The position numbers and the translations under genes are program-made. The notes below the pieces were generated by a model. That model saw only the letters and a list, made by a program, of their open reading frames with translations. It did not search any database and had not been told where the DNA came from. A stretch of 64,000 nt of DNA, taken from the NCBI GenBank assembly GCA_963707895.1, contig CAVPRS010000003.1:372001-436000 (forward strand). Reading direction: 5' to 3'. Below are positions 43,255-53,031 of this stretch, piece by piece (within the stretch, counting starts at the first letter, position 1; each line of letters starts with the position of its first letter). The DNA is from Fodinibacter sp963707895 (GTDB lineage: Bacteria > Actinomycetota > Actinomycetes > Actinomycetales > Dermatophilaceae).

Positions 43255-44136
43255 ATGGATGAACGAGCGTTGGTCCTCGGTGGCGGCGGGTCGGCCGGCA
43301 ACGCGTGGTTGATCGGCGTCGTCGCCGGCCTGCTCGAGGGCGGGTTGGACGTGACCGACGCCGACCTGGTCATCGGCACGTCTGCCGGAGCGACGGCCGC
43401 GGTCCAGGTGACCGGTGCGAGCGCGACCGGGCTGTATGCCGACATCCTCGGTGCGGAGCCCCCGCCCCGGGAGGCACGGAGCAGTCCCGACGGTGCCCGC
43501 GCCCGCGCCGTACCGGCTGTGGACCACATGGAACGGACGGGCCGGATCATCGCTGCCGCGCAGGATCCGGCCGACATGCGCCGCAGGCTCGGGGCGGCCG
43601 CGCTCGAGCTCGAGGCCGCGTCGGACGGCTCGGGGCAGGCGCGGTGGCGCGCCATCGTGGCGAGCCGGCTGCCGAGCCAACAGTGGCCGGAAGGCCCGAC
43701 GCTCATCACGGCCGTCGATGCGCGCACCGGCGAACCGGTCGTCTTCGACCGGCACAGCGGAGTCGAGCTGGCCGACGCCGTCGCAGCCAGCACGGCCAGC
43801 GGGGTCGCCTACGGCATCGGTGACGACCGCTACATCGACGGGGGCTACCGCCGAAACGAGAACGCCGACCTGGCGGCCGGGTACGCACGGGTGCTGGTGC
43901 TGTCGCCGCTGGGCGGCCGCACACGGCATCCGCTGGAGTGGGGAACGAACCTGGCGGCGCAGGTCGAGGAGCTCCGCGCCGGCGGCAGCAGGGTCGAGAC
44001 GATCCTCCCGGACAGCGCCTCCCTCGACGCGTTCGGCTCCAACCTGATGGACCCGACGACCCGTCCGCCGGCCGCTCGAGCCGGCCACGAGCAGGGCAGG
44101 GCAGTCGCGGGGCAGCTCGAGGCGTTCTGGCGCTGA
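43255..44136 (+). CDS. patatin-like phospholipase
   Basis: 293 residues with the oxyanion glycine loop LVLGGGGSAGNAW (about 6-18), the nucleophile serine elbow GTSAG (about 42-46) and the catalytic Asp in IDGGYRRNENADLAAGYARVLVL. It is a serine acyl hydrolase on lipids. No signal peptide is visible, so it is cytoplasmic. A TAGAGT -10-like box lies close upstream. Confidence 0.9.
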   Translation: MDERALVLGGGGSAGNAWLIGVVAGLLEGGLDVTDADLVIGTSAGATAAVQVTGASATGLYADILGAEPPPREARSSPDGARARAVPAVDHMERTGRIIAAAQDPADMRRRLGAAALELEAASDGSGQARWRAIVASRLPSQQWPEGPTLITAVDARTGEPVVFDRHSGVELADAVAASTASGVAYGIGDDRYIDGGYRRNENADLAAGYARVLVLSPLGGRTRHPLEWGTNLAAQVEELRAGGSRVETILPDSASLDAFGSNLMDPTTRPPAARAGHEQGRAVAGQLEAFWR

Positions 44137-44188
44137 TGCCCGACGCCCGGGTCTGGCGGCGCGGGCCTGCCAGTGCCACGCTGGCGGC

Positions 44189-44554
44189 ATGACGTCGACC
44201 CAGGGCACGCATGACACCCGCGCGCTCGACGCTCGCCTGACGGTCGAGGTCGCTGCGGCGTGTGTGGCCGCGTTCGCGGTGTTCGTGGTCGTTCCGGCAT
44301 CCGTCGCGGGGTTCGCCCCGCCACCCGGCCTGGATGGCGTCTGGATGGTCGGCGGTCTGCTCACGATCGTCCTCGGCCCCGTGGTGGCGGGCCTGTGCGC
44401 CTTCGCGAGCCTCGGGACCCTCTGGCTGCACGGGCAGGTCCTGTCCGCCGATGCCCGTCGCCTGCACCTCGTCACCCTGCTCCTCGTCGCCGCGGTGTGG
44501 CTCGGGTTCGTCTCCACCTGGGGTTCGGGCGTCATGTCGTGGTGGCTGGACTGA
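44189..44554 (+). CDS. small integral membrane protein (121 aa)
   Basis: 121 residues: a polar 17-residue N-terminus, then about three hydrophobic helices (around 20-43, 50-75 and 92-112) ending GSGVMSWWLD. No family is recognised. It sits between the patatin and an SRPBCC gene with its own ATG and short gaps. Confidence 0.7.
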   Translation: MTSTQGTHDTRALDARLTVEVAAACVAAFAVFVVVPASVAGFAPPPGLDGVWMVGGLLTIVLGPVVAGLCAFASLGTLWLHGQVLSADARRLHLVTLLLVAAVWLGFVSTWGSGVMSWWLD

Positions 44555-44585
44555 CGCCCTCGCGGCCGGCCGACACAATGGACGC

Positions 44586-45104
44586 ATGCTCGCCGACCGA
44601 TGGGGCGTGACCGACGACGAGACCACGCGTCGCTATCCCTGTGACGCGTTCGTCGACGGTCCGGCCCTCGAGGCGTGGCGGGCGGTCGACATCGCCGCGC
44701 CGCCCGAGGCGGTGTGGCCATGGGTGGCCCAGCTGAGGGTCGCGCCGTACTCCTACGACTGGATCGACAACCTGGGTCGGCGCTCACCGCGACGGCTGGT
44801 CGACCTGCCCGAGGCCACCGTCGGCGACAACTTCACCAGCGTCGGTGGACGGGCCACGGGACGGATCGTCTCGCTCGATGCCGGTCATCAGCTCACCGGC
44901 ACCATCATGGGAGCCCACATGTCGTACGTCCTGGAGCGTCGCGGGACACTCGGCACCCGCCTGCTCCTCAAGGTCGTCATGCAGAGCACCCGGTTCGCGA
45001 GCGCGTTGTCCCTGGGCGACCTCGTCATGGCCCGCCGCCAGCTGCTCAACCTCAAGCACCACGCCGAGGTCGAGTACCACGGAGGCATCGCCACCGGCGG
45101 ATGA
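44586..45104 (+). CDS. SRPBCC (START/Bet v1-like) protein
   Basis: 172 residues. The DIAAPPEAVWPWVAQL segment (about 38-53), then YDWIDNLGRR and GRIVSLDAGHQLTGTIMGAHMSYVLERR, match the actinobacterial SRPBCC family, a helix-grip fold with a hydrophobic cavity. It may bind a lipid or polyketide-like ligand. It is in the same direction as the membrane protein and the YCII gene but with separate spacing. Confidence 0.8.
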   Translation: MLADRWGVTDDETTRRYPCDAFVDGPALEAWRAVDIAAPPEAVWPWVAQLRVAPYSYDWIDNLGRRSPRRLVDLPEATVGDNFTSVGGRATGRIVSLDAGHQLTGTIMGAHMSYVLERRGTLGTRLLLKVVMQSTRFASALSLGDLVMARRQLLNLKHHAEVEYHGGIATGG

Positions 45105-45284
45105 CGACCTGACCACCCCCGGAGACCGCGCCCGTAGACCCGAAGCGGTTGCCGAGAACTGCCGTGCGAGAAAGTGTCGTATCGCGGCGTCCCCCTTCGT
45201 GGACTTGGTGGGAGCGTCGACCATCGGGGTCGCCGCCGCCGAGAAGGCACGCAGTGCCCCTCGCAGCACGAGAGGAGAAGAGAA

Positions 45285-45632
45285 GTGGCGGAGTATCTGA
45301 TCGCTTTCAACGACGAGTGGGTGCCGGAGCACACCTCCGAGGAGATCGGCCGGAAGGCCGTGGCGGGCCGGGCGGTGATCCAGGAGATGGAGGCCGCGGG
45401 CGTCTTCGTGTTCGGCAACGGGGCCCTCGACGCCTCGACCGTCGTGTGCAGCGTCGAGGCCCGGGAGGGCAAGCCGCTCTTCACCGACGGTCCGTACGCC
45501 GAGACCAAGGAGCACCTCGGCGGCTTCACCGTGGTGAACGTGGCCGATGACGAGGCCGCCCGGTACTGGGCCGGGCGGCTCGCCGTCGCACTCGACTGGC
45601 CGCAGGAGGTGCACCGCTTTCCCGGGTCGTGA
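45285..45632 (+). CDS. YCII-related protein
   Basis: 115 residues from GTG, with AGGAG 10 bases upstream. It has EYLIAFNDEW at the start, then GVFVFGNGALD and FTDGPYAETKEHLGGFTVVNV, typical of the YCII/DGPF family (ferredoxin-like, active-site His/Asp). These proteins often accompany ECF sigma factors; none is in the window. The 3' end is close to the end of the convergent DUF839 gene. Confidence 0.85.
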   Translation: MAEYLIAFNDEWVPEHTSEEIGRKAVAGRAVIQEMEAAGVFVFGNGALDASTVVCSVEAREGKPLFTDGPYAETKEHLGGFTVVNVADDEAARYWAGRLAVALDWPQEVHRFPGS

Positions 45633-45653
45633 GGGCTGCGACCGGTGACCCGC

Positions 45654-47064
45654 CTACCGCGCGGCGTTCGAGGGCCGACCCCACGGCCCGGTGATCGCCA
45701 GCTGTGTAGCCGGGCGTCTGGATGTTCGCGAACAGCGTGCTCCCGGAGGCGTTGAACACCGGCCCGGCGAACTCGCTTTCGTTCTCGAGGTTGAGGGCGA
45801 GCGGGTAGGCCTTGCCCTGTTCCGTGACGCCGACGAGGTGCGAGCGACCCTCCCCGTCCTCGGCGAGGATGAGGCCGCCGTGCGGTGACACGGTGATGTT
45901 GTCGGGACCGTCGAAGTTCGAGTCGCCGGTGGCCGGGTCCGGGTTCACACCGAAGATGGTCTTGAGCCTGATCCGGGACCTGCGAGGGTCGTAGTACCAG
46001 ACCTGGCCGTCGTGCTCGTTGGTCGACCCGTCGGAGTGACGGGCGAAGCTGGCGACGAAGTAGGCACCGCCGTCGGCCCACCACTGGCCCTCGAGCTTGC
46101 GGCTGCGCGTGACCTGGTCGTCGGTGAACTGCTTGCGGACCGACACGGATCCGGCGTTGCGGTCCGGAACGGTCACCCACTCGACGGTGTAGACCGTGTT
46201 GACCTCGGTGGCGATCGAGAGGTCGGGCACGTGGTTGCCGTCCTCGTCGAAGCACTTCATCGCCTCGAGCGTGCCGACCTCCACCGCGCCGTCAGCGGCG
46301 AGGGCGTGCAGCGCCCCCTTGCCGGCGACGAAGCCGGCCGGCGGGGTCCAGCGGTAGTACAGACCGTTCGGTCCGCTGGCGTCCTCGGTCAGGTAGATCG
46401 TGCTGGTGGCCGGGTCGACGGCCGCCGCCTCGTGCGCGTACCTACCCAGGAACCTCAACGGGAGGGCGGAGCGGCCGATGTTCGCGGCCTGGCTGGTGGG
46501 GTCCACCTCGAAGACGTAGCCGTGGTCCTTGGTGAGGGTGCCGCCGGCCCTGGCCTCGGTCTCCTCGCAGGTGAGCCAGGTGCCCCAGGGCGTCACGCCT
46601 CCGGCGCAGTTGTTCCACGTGCCGGCGACCGAGGCGTACTGCTCGACCACGGTGTTGTCGGCGTCGAGCACGATCGTCGAGGTGCCGCCGATGCCCCCGG
46701 TGTCGTAGACGAGGCCGTCGACGTGCGGCACGGCGTGCTGGTCCGACCCGGCCAGCTCGTGGTTCGACACGATCACGGAACCCCCTCCGGGTCGGGCGAA
46801 GCACCCCATGGCGTCAGGGTCCCCCGGGTGGACGAACCCGCCGGCACCGGCGACACCGGACTTGCCGATCACCTTGTAGGTGAAGCCCTTCGGGAGGGAG
46901 AGCAGCGGCCCGGCCGGTGAGAGCGGACCGTAGCCGGCACTGGTGCGGGTGGCCGCCGCGGCCGAGCTCATGAAGGGGTCGAGGCTGCCGGCACCGGCGA
47001 GCGCGAAGCCGAGGGTCGCGGCCGACCCTCCGACAAAGTGTCGCCGGGACAGGGAGTTCGGCAT
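45654..47064 (-). pseudogene. Tat-exported DUF839/PhoX-like protein, frameshift near 45700
   Basis: The long first frame begins MPNSLSRRHFVGGSAATLGFALAG, a twin-arginine signal peptide (SRRHFVG), then DUF839/PhoX sequence including YGPLSPAGPLLSLPKGFTYKVIG and VSPHGGLILAEDGEGRSHLVG. After ANIQTPGYT the frame goes wrong; the normal end LAITGPWGRPSNAAR is in another frame and stops at 45654. Removing one base restores 469 residues (1411 - 1 = 470 codons). It is probably a periplasm-side alkaline-phosphatase-like enzyme with metal cofactors. AGGAG precedes the ATG. Confidence 0.82.
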
Positions 47065-47217
47065 GGTTTCTCCTGGAGGAAGGGATCGTGGTGTCACCGA
47101 TCCTTCCGATCCGGTGCCGCCCCTCAGGTGACTGTGAGTCGAACAGCGCGTGAATGCTCGACGCCCGCGCGTCGCGCCCCGCTGGCGCGCACCGCCGCCG
47201 TGCTGGATGCCGTCGGC

Positions 47218-47370
47218 TCACGCGCCCGCGCGGCGCCCCTCGTCGGCCAGCAGCGCGTAGCTGTAGCCGTCCTTCCACTTCCCGTCGGGGTGGAGCGCGT
47301 CACTCAGGGTGCGCCCTTCCCGCCGCATGCCCAGTCGTTCCATCAGCCGCCACGCCGATGACCTCGCCCC
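47218..47370 (-). pseudogene. truncated GNAT acetyltransferase C-terminus
   Basis: The piece reads ARSSAWRLMERLGMRREGRT...DGKWKDGYSYALLADE, the conserved C-terminal end of a GNAT N-acetyltransferase of the RimJ type. The N-terminal acetyl-CoA-binding region is missing; upstream sequence is unrelated and there is no start. It is a gene remnant next to the YjbR gene. Confidence 0.65.
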
Positions 47371-47479
47371 CGACGTTCGACCACCAGCAGGAGGTCGAGC
47401 CGTTCCGGGGCGGCGAACCTGGCTGGGAAACGAAGATGCCGTCGCGCGGATGTCGGTGGCCGTCGGCAGACTCTGGCCC

Positions 47480-47830
47480 ATGGTGACCGTCGACGACGTG
47501 CGGCAAGTGGCCCTCGGCCTGCCGCGAACCACAGAGCACCTGATCCGCGACCGGGTGAAGTTCCGGGTCAAGCAGCTGGTCTACGTGGCGTTCTCGCGAG
47601 ACGAGACGCTGATGGGGTTCGCCTTCCCCAAGGAGGAGCGCCAGGCCCTCGTCGACAGTGAACCCGACAAGTTCCTGCTCCCACCCGCATCGGACCTGCG
47701 CTACCACTGGGTGGCGGTGAGGACCGCCGTCCTCGACGTCGAGGAGATGACCGAGCTGGTCACCGACGCCTGGACGATGGTGGTCCCGAAGGGGGTCGCT
47801 CGCGACCACTTCGACGGCCTCGGCCCCTGA
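47480..47830 (+). CDS. MmcQ/YjbR family protein
   Basis: 116 residues from ATG 47480. The family pattern is complete: VDDVRQVALGLPRTTEHLIRDRVKFRVKQLVYVAFSRDETLMGFAFPKEERQALV, then LRYHWVAVRTAVLDVEEMTELVTDAWTMVVPK. The fold is a small DNA-binding-like alpha/beta protein, possibly sensing or binding nucleic acid; role unproven. Confidence 0.88.
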   Translation: MVTVDDVRQVALGLPRTTEHLIRDRVKFRVKQLVYVAFSRDETLMGFAFPKEERQALVDSEPDKFLLPPASDLRYHWVAVRTAVLDVEEMTELVTDAWTMVVPKGVARDHFDGLGP

Positions 47831-47845
47831 CCGGCGACTCGGTCC

Positions 47846-48346
47846 CTAGCCGCGGGCCATCTGGTCGACGCACACCGAGATCGCGAGGATGAGGGGGACG
47901 TCCTGCCCCTGGGCCAGCTGGACCCCGTAGGTGTCGCGCACCCGGAACCACTTCTTCGAGACCTCCGCGACCTTCTCGCCGTCGCGCTCGATCTCGTACT
48001 CGTGGTCGACGATGTTGCCGTGGGCTTTGAGGTCCTCGCCGCCGTCGACCTCGATGACGTAGTGGTCGCGGATGCCGATCAGCCGCTTGTGCACCGTGGC
48101 CTTCGTCGAACCGCTCTCGATGGTCATCTTGTCGCGCACGCTGAGCTTCTTCTCCTGGATCTTGGAGAGCTCGTTGCCGCGGGTGTCCTCGAGGATGAAG
48201 GTGTCCCGCATCCGCAGGGCCTTGCCGTTGACCTTGAAGACACGGTTGCCGTCCCCGTCCTCGATCCAGAAGTCGTCTCCGATGGCGAACATCTTCTCCC
48301 GCATCTGGAAGGTCGGTCCGTCGAGCCCGTGCTTCCGCAACCCCAT
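47846..48346 (-). CDS. LURP-one-related (Tubby/scramblase-like) protein
   Basis: 166 residues from ATG 48346. It has MREKMFAIGDDFWIEDGDGNRVFKVNGKALRMRDTFILED and later VRDKMTIESGSTKATVHKR, a repeated beta-strand pattern matching the LURP-one/scramblase fold. The family binds phospholipid or acts as a membrane-tethered barrel; the bacterial role is unclear. AAGGGA precedes the start. Confidence 0.8.
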   Translation of the reverse strand: MGLRKHGLDGPTFQMREKMFAIGDDFWIEDGDGNRVFKVNGKALRMRDTFILEDTRGNELSKIQEKKLSVRDKMTIESGSTKATVHKRLIGIRDHYVIEVDGGEDLKAHGNIVDHEYEIERDGEKVAEVSKKWFRVRDTYGVQLAQGQDVPLILAISVCVDQMARG

Positions 48347-48565
48347 CGCGCGTCCCTTCGCCGTGCACACCGGTCACGCGGCAGCGTCACCCACGACGAA
48401 ACTACCCCTAGCCGCCTCGTGCCCACCGGGGTCGACCCGTGCGGACCCGGCCATCGCGACACCGGTCAGGATTCGAGAAGCGTCGGTCGCCGATCGGCCC
48501 GTAGCGTGGCTGCCATCGATGAACGACGGTCAGCCAGTGACCGTCCCGACCAGGAGGTGACCCCC

Positions 48566-48895
48566 GTGAGTCCCACGATCCAGAGTCTGGTGATCCCGGT
48601 GTCCGATCTGGACGCCACCAAGGCCGTGTACACCGCGCTCCTCGGCTCCCCCCACACGGACGAGTCGTACTACGTCGGGTACAACGTCAACGGCTTCGAG
48701 GTCGCCCTCAACCCCTCCGGCGCAGGCGGCGGGCCGGTGGCCTTTGCCGATGTCGACGACCTCGACGCCGCACGGGAGACGCTGCTCGCCGCCGGGGCCA
48801 CCGAGCGCGACGCGCCGCGACAGGTCGCGCCCGAGGCGCGGGTCTGCGTGCTCGTGGACCCCGACGGCAACCCCTTCGGGCTGCGTGGCAAGTAG
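48566..48895 (+). CDS. VOC superfamily (glyoxalase-like) protein
   Basis: 109 residues from GTG 48566, chosen because AGGAGG lies 8 bases before it. Paired beta-alpha-beta motifs: IQSLVIPVSDLDATKAVYTALLG, then FADVDDLDAARETLLAAGA and VCVLVDPDGNPFGLRG, characteristic of the vicinal oxygen chelate fold. It could be a dioxygenase, resistance or isomerase protein; metal ligands are not obvious. Confidence 0.85.
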   Translation: MSPTIQSLVIPVSDLDATKAVYTALLGSPHTDESYYVGYNVNGFEVALNPSGAGGGPVAFADVDDLDAARETLLAAGATERDAPRQVAPEARVCVLVDPDGNPFGLRGK

Positions 48896-48932
48896 GCCGA
48901 CGACCGCCGGAGGCCCGAGCCGACGTCAGCGC

Positions 48933-49592
48933 TCAGGCGAGCTTCGTCCACTGGCCTTCGGAGACCACCTCGACGGATCCGTCGACGACCGTGATCGCCG
49001 TCTGTTCGTCGATGGCGTAGGCGGGGGCGCCGAGATCGGCAGCCCACCGCTGGGCGTGCGCCAGGGTGTTCGTCGGGAAGGCGTCCAGGTGCGGGAAGAT
49101 CGAGAAGTCGACGACCCCGAGGGTTCGGTCGTCCGGCGCGGCCGCCCACTCGACGAAGTACTCGCCGATCCGGGGCGTCATCACCATGCTCCCGGCACTG
49201 ACCCCCACCCAGACCGTGTCGGTGAGCGACGGGAGCAGGTCGGCCAGGCCGGACTCACGCATCCAGTGGCACAGGTAGGTCGCGTCGCCGCCGTCGACCA
49301 GCAGCACGTCGGCCTCGCGCACCCAGGGGACCCATCGCTCGGCGCCGATCGTGGGCAGCGCGGTCAGCTCGAGGACACCGAGCGACGCCCAGCCCAGGCC
49401 GGAGAAGTCCTTCCAGTCGGGCTCAGCCGCCACGAAGCCCCGCACCGAGGCCGGACCGCACATCGGGTGGCCCCACTGTGCCGTGGGGACGCAGAGGGCA
49501 CGGCACTCGGCGACCGGCTTGCCGAGCAGCTGCACGAGCGCCGAGTGGATGCTGGGGTTCGTGACCCCGCCCGAGGTGAGCAGGAGCTTCAA
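48933..49592 (-). CDS. peptidase S51-like (dipeptidase E family)
   Basis: 219 residues from a TTG start at 49592 with GGGAG upstream. It has KLLLTSGGVTNPSIHSALVQLLG, the flanking VDGGDATYLCHWM and the nucleophile elbow GVSAGSMVMTP, typical of the class I glutamine-amidotransferase-like S51 Ser peptidases. It probably cleaves small Asp-containing dipeptides. Confidence 0.88.
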   Translation of the reverse strand: MKLLLTSGGVTNPSIHSALVQLLGKPVAECRALCVPTAQWGHPMCGPASVRGFVAAEPDWKDFSGLGWASLGVLELTALPTIGAERWVPWVREADVLLVDGGDATYLCHWMRESGLADLLPSLTDTVWVGVSAGSMVMTPRIGEYFVEWAAAPDDRTLGVVDFSIFPHLDAFPTNTLAHAQRWAADLGAPAYAIDEQTAITVVDGSVEVVSEGQWTKLA

Positions 49593-49743
49593 GGATTCTC
49601 CCAACGGTCTGGAAGGCGATGTGACGGAGGGCTGCGGCCGGCGTGGACTCGTCCTGACTGGGGAGAAACTCGAAAGGCACACCAGTGGCCGAGCGCGATC
49701 GACGACAAATCTTCCAGCCCGGCCCCTCTGGCACAACCGGTGG

Positions 49744-49876
49744 CTCCGACCCGACCGGGCGCGGGCTGCGCACCGGACCTGAGCACCACAGGGACGGGTC
49801 GTGCGATGCTGACTCCGACCCGACCGGGGGTGGGCCGTGCACCGGACCTGAGCAGCAGGGGGCCGGTCGTGCGATG
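49744..49876 (+). repeat. two tandem ~65-bp repeats in a 332-bp non-coding stretch
   Basis: Copy one is 49744-49808 and copy two 49813-49876. Both run from CTCCGACCCGACCGG through a CACCGGACCTGAGCA core to GTCGTGCGATG. They are roughly 85% alike and each can fold using CGACC/GGTCG arms. They lie in the intergenic region between the S51 and GH5 genes (49593-49924), where I see no gene. Confidence 0.65.
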
Positions 49877-49897
49877 TTCGGCCGCAGCTCCCCGACT

Positions 49898-49929
49898 CCT
49901 GACCCGACGCTGCCGGAGGTCGGGTCAGG
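49898..49929. terminator. 11-bp hairpin at the GH5 stop codon
   Basis: CCTGACCCGAC (49898-49908) pairs with GTCGGGTCAGG (49919-49929) over a 10-base loop; the GH5 gene stop (complement of 49925-49927) lies in the right arm. It shares CGACCCGAC/TCGGGTC strings with the adjacent repeats. Confidence 0.65.
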
Positions 49930-52517
49930 TGGTCACGTCGACCGAGTAGCTGCCCGACGCGCAGCCCGTCACCGTCCAGCCGCCGTCGACCTGGGTCGCG
50001 GCCGCGTCGGTGACGCCGGTCGTGGTCAGGTCCGGACGCGCGTCGCCGGGCACCCAGATGTCGAACCGACAGTTGATGGCAGGGTCGTCGACGGTCGCGG
50101 AGAACGCCAGGTCACTGCCGCCGGAGGCCAGCGAGTCCAGGCGTCCCGGGAAGGCGCGCGGATACGCACGGCTCAACGGCTGCGCGAACCCGGCCGGCGG
50201 TGGGCTCAGCGCGCCGGTGCGGCAGTCGACGGAGACCAGGTTGCCGCTGCTCTCCGCGTCGTCGCCGGTCTCGGGGGAGCCGCAGCCCTGGCGCCACACC
50301 CAGAACGCGCCGCCGACCCCGAGCCGGTCCTGGGCGGCGACGAACCGCGCCACCTTGGCGCGGTCCACGTCCGGGTCGCCGAACCAGCCCCACTCCCCCA
50401 GCCACAACGCCGCGCCGTACGACTTCGCCGCCTCCGCCGACATCGCGAGGTTGCGCTCGATCGAGGCGATCGTCAGACCGAGGCTCTGGTCGAGCGAGAT
50501 CGACTCGCTGTACGGGTGCGGGGCGAACACCAGCTGCGTGTCGGAGGTGAAACCCGGGGGCGGGGTCACGTCGAACCCGAGCCCGGACCACAGCACGCTC
50601 GGCTCGACGAAGACCAGGTGCGCGAAACCGGCGGACTCGGCCGTGCGGATCGCCGTGATCGCCGCGTCGTAGTACCGCCCGAGGAGCAGGCCGTTGCTGA
50701 CCGGCGGGGTCACGCCGATGCCGGGCTCGTTGAACAGGTCGTAACCGGCGACGGCGGGCTCGTCGGCGAACGCCTTCGCCACGGTCGCCCAGGTGCGGAC
50801 CAGCTCGGTCTGGATGCCGTCCCGGTCGGTGTAGAAGTTGCTGTAGGCGGTCGCGACAGCGGGCGCCAGGTCGCGTGCCATGAACTGGCAGTGCAGGGCT
50901 CCGTCGGTGATCGTCGCCCACGCCGGGGCCCCGTCCCATCCGGTCGTCGGTGACGTCCCACCGCCGCACTCCTCGTCGGGGGCTGCGAGCGCGTTCCCCC
51001 AGGCGTCCTCGTGCATGTCGAGCACGGTGTAGAGGCCGTGCGCCTTGGCCGACGCGACCGCGGCCCTGACCTCGTCGAGGTAGGCCTCGTCGAACTCGCC
51101 CCTGGTCGGCTCCAGGCGCGACCACGACATGCCCAGCCGCACGACGCTGAAGCCGTACGAGGCGATCTTCGCGAAGTCGTCGTCGGTGGGCTTCTGGGTC
51201 GCGGGGACCTCGGGGTCGCGCAGGTAGTAGTCGACCAGCTGGTTCACGTTGACGCCGCGCAGCAGGACCCGTCGGCCGGTGACGTCGCCGATGACCGGCA
51301 GTCCGTCGCTGGTCTGCGCCGGCAGCAGGTGCAGCCGTTCCATCCCGCCGCTGGCGGGCACGGGCGCCACGGCCTGCGGGGCCTGGAGTCGTGGTGGGGA
51401 CGACGAGCGGGACGGCCATCAGGACCACCACGGTTCCGAGGACGACCCAGGTCCGCGTGCCCGGGCGGCGGGGTGCTCCCCTGCCACTCGGCAGGACGCC
51501 GGCTCGCCACCGCCACGTGACACCGGTGGCCAGCGCAGCGAGCAGGCCGACGCCCACGCCGTACCCGATGGCCGTCGCGACCGAGATCAACGTCGTGGCG
51601 ATCCACCAGCTGTCCGGCCCGCCGTCGTCGAGGTGACCCGTCAGTGCCGCAACGACCGCTCCGACCACGCCGAGACCCAGCACCGGCGACCAGCGCCGCG
51701 AGCCAGACGGCCAAGGGGGCCTTGTCGGGCAGGCGCTCGCAGGGCGGCCCGGACGGTCAGCGCGAACACGCCGAGGAAGACGACGTAACCGGCCAGCGTG
51801 CCGAGAGCACTCGCGGCGCTCGTGGGCGCGAGAAGCGGTCCGGCGAAGGCGTACCCGACCGGCCCACCGCGCCAGTTCGTGCTGCCCACCGCCATGAGCG
51901 CCACGACGACCGCGGTGACGACCACCGCGAACCCGCTGCCGGACTCGAGCCACCGCCCGCTGCCAGTTGCCGGCGCGGAGCCGGGCGCCATGTCGGATAC
52001 CGCGTCGGATGGGGTCCCGGCCCGGTGACGGCGGCTCGCGAGCACTGCGGCCGCGCCGACCAGTGGTCCGACGACGAGCCCCTTCAGGCCGGCGAACCCA
52101 CTCGTCGCGACGGCGAACTTCAGCGGCGGCGAGCACGCTGAGGTGTGCCCCGATCAGCGGCAGGGCCGCCGCGAACCCGGTGGCCGCCGCGGCCAGGGCG
52201 ACCGCGCCGACGACACTGACCCAGGTGAAGGCGAACAGTGCGCGCCCCGAGCGGGCGAGCGCGTGGACCGGGAGCATCGTCCCGGCGAGCAGCACCGGCA
52301 GTCCCACCAGCAACGGGGCCCACTGGTAGACGCCGCCGAACCTGACCACCGGCATCCCGTGGCCGCCCACCGGGGCGAGCAGGCCCGTCGGGTCGACGAG
52401 CGCCAGCACCACGACGAGCAGCAGGACGACCCCGCCGGCGGCGGCGGACGCCCGGAGCTCGCGGTCTCGCATCGGCGTGAGCCGACGGGCAGGGGACGAC
52501 GTCGTCTGATCGGCCAT
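49925..52517 (-). pseudogene. membrane domain fused to GH5 (endoglycoceramidase-like) glycosidase, four frameshifts
   Basis: From ATG 52517 the first 125 residues are membrane helices (MADQTTSSPARRLTPMRDREL, then LLLVVVLALV). The frame then moves four times, near 52121-52135, 51725-51732, 51680-51700 and 51375-51386; each is fixed by removing one base, and 2593 - 4 = 863 codons exactly. Combined, the protein has about 370 residues with roughly 10 membrane helices (LKFAVATSGFAGLKGLVVG, PDKAPLAVWLAALVAG, SWWIATTLISVATAIGYGVG), then a GH5 domain with TVLDMHEDAWGN, YDLFNEPGIG (acid/base Glu) and WLGEWGWFG (nucleophile Glu). It resembles endoglycoceramidase-related GH5 enzymes. A multi-pass membrane-anchored glycosidase is inferred. 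Confidence 0.65.
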
Positions 52518-52632
52518 GGTGAGCGGGGAGCCTAGCGGGACTGCGCCCTGGTGCACGTCGGGTTCAGCGGTTTCGGCGTGCGGCGCAGGAATCCGGCTCT
52601 GGCATCCGGATCGTCGAGGACGGCGTCTCGTG

Positions 52633-53031
52633 CTACGCGGTCGTGTACTTCCAGGCGCTGCAGCTCGTGATCGCTCCGAGCGCTCCGTTGCGCAGGCAGA
52701 CGCGCAGGGCGACCCGGTGCCCGTCGGTGATGTTGAACAGGACGTTGGCCCTGGCACAGGTGTTGTCGTAGCCGGTGTCGTCGACCAGCCCGTACTGGAC
52801 GCCCGCCGTGAGGTCCTTGAGCTGGGCGATCGCCCGCCGGCTGTCGGCCTGGTCGTCGCAGACGCCCCAGGCCTCGCCGTAGGGGTGGAACCAGCCGAAG
52901 GCGGCCGGATGACCGGGGTCCGTCGTGTACACCATGATGTCGCCGCTCGCGGCCGTGGCCGACGGTGCCGACAGCAGGAGACACGACGCGGCGGCGATCA
53001 CGGCCGCGATGCCGCTTCTGGTCCTCATCAT
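52633..53031 (-). CDS. small secreted Cys-rich protein (132 aa)
   Basis: 132 residues from ATG 53031, with AAGGA 6 bases before it. A Sec signal peptide (about 1-30, ending SAPSATAA|SG) is followed by about 100 residues with four Cys (GVCDDQ, NTCARAN, RVCLRN, SCSAW) likely forming two disulfides, and FGWFHPYGEAW. It is small and exported. I do not recognise the family. Confidence 0.75.
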   Translation of the reverse strand: MMRTRSGIAAVIAAASCLLLSAPSATAASGDIMVYTTDPGHPAAFGWFHPYGEAWGVCDDQADSRRAIAQLKDLTAGVQYGLVDDTGYDNTCARANVLFNITDGHRVALRVCLRNGALGAITSCSAWKYTTA

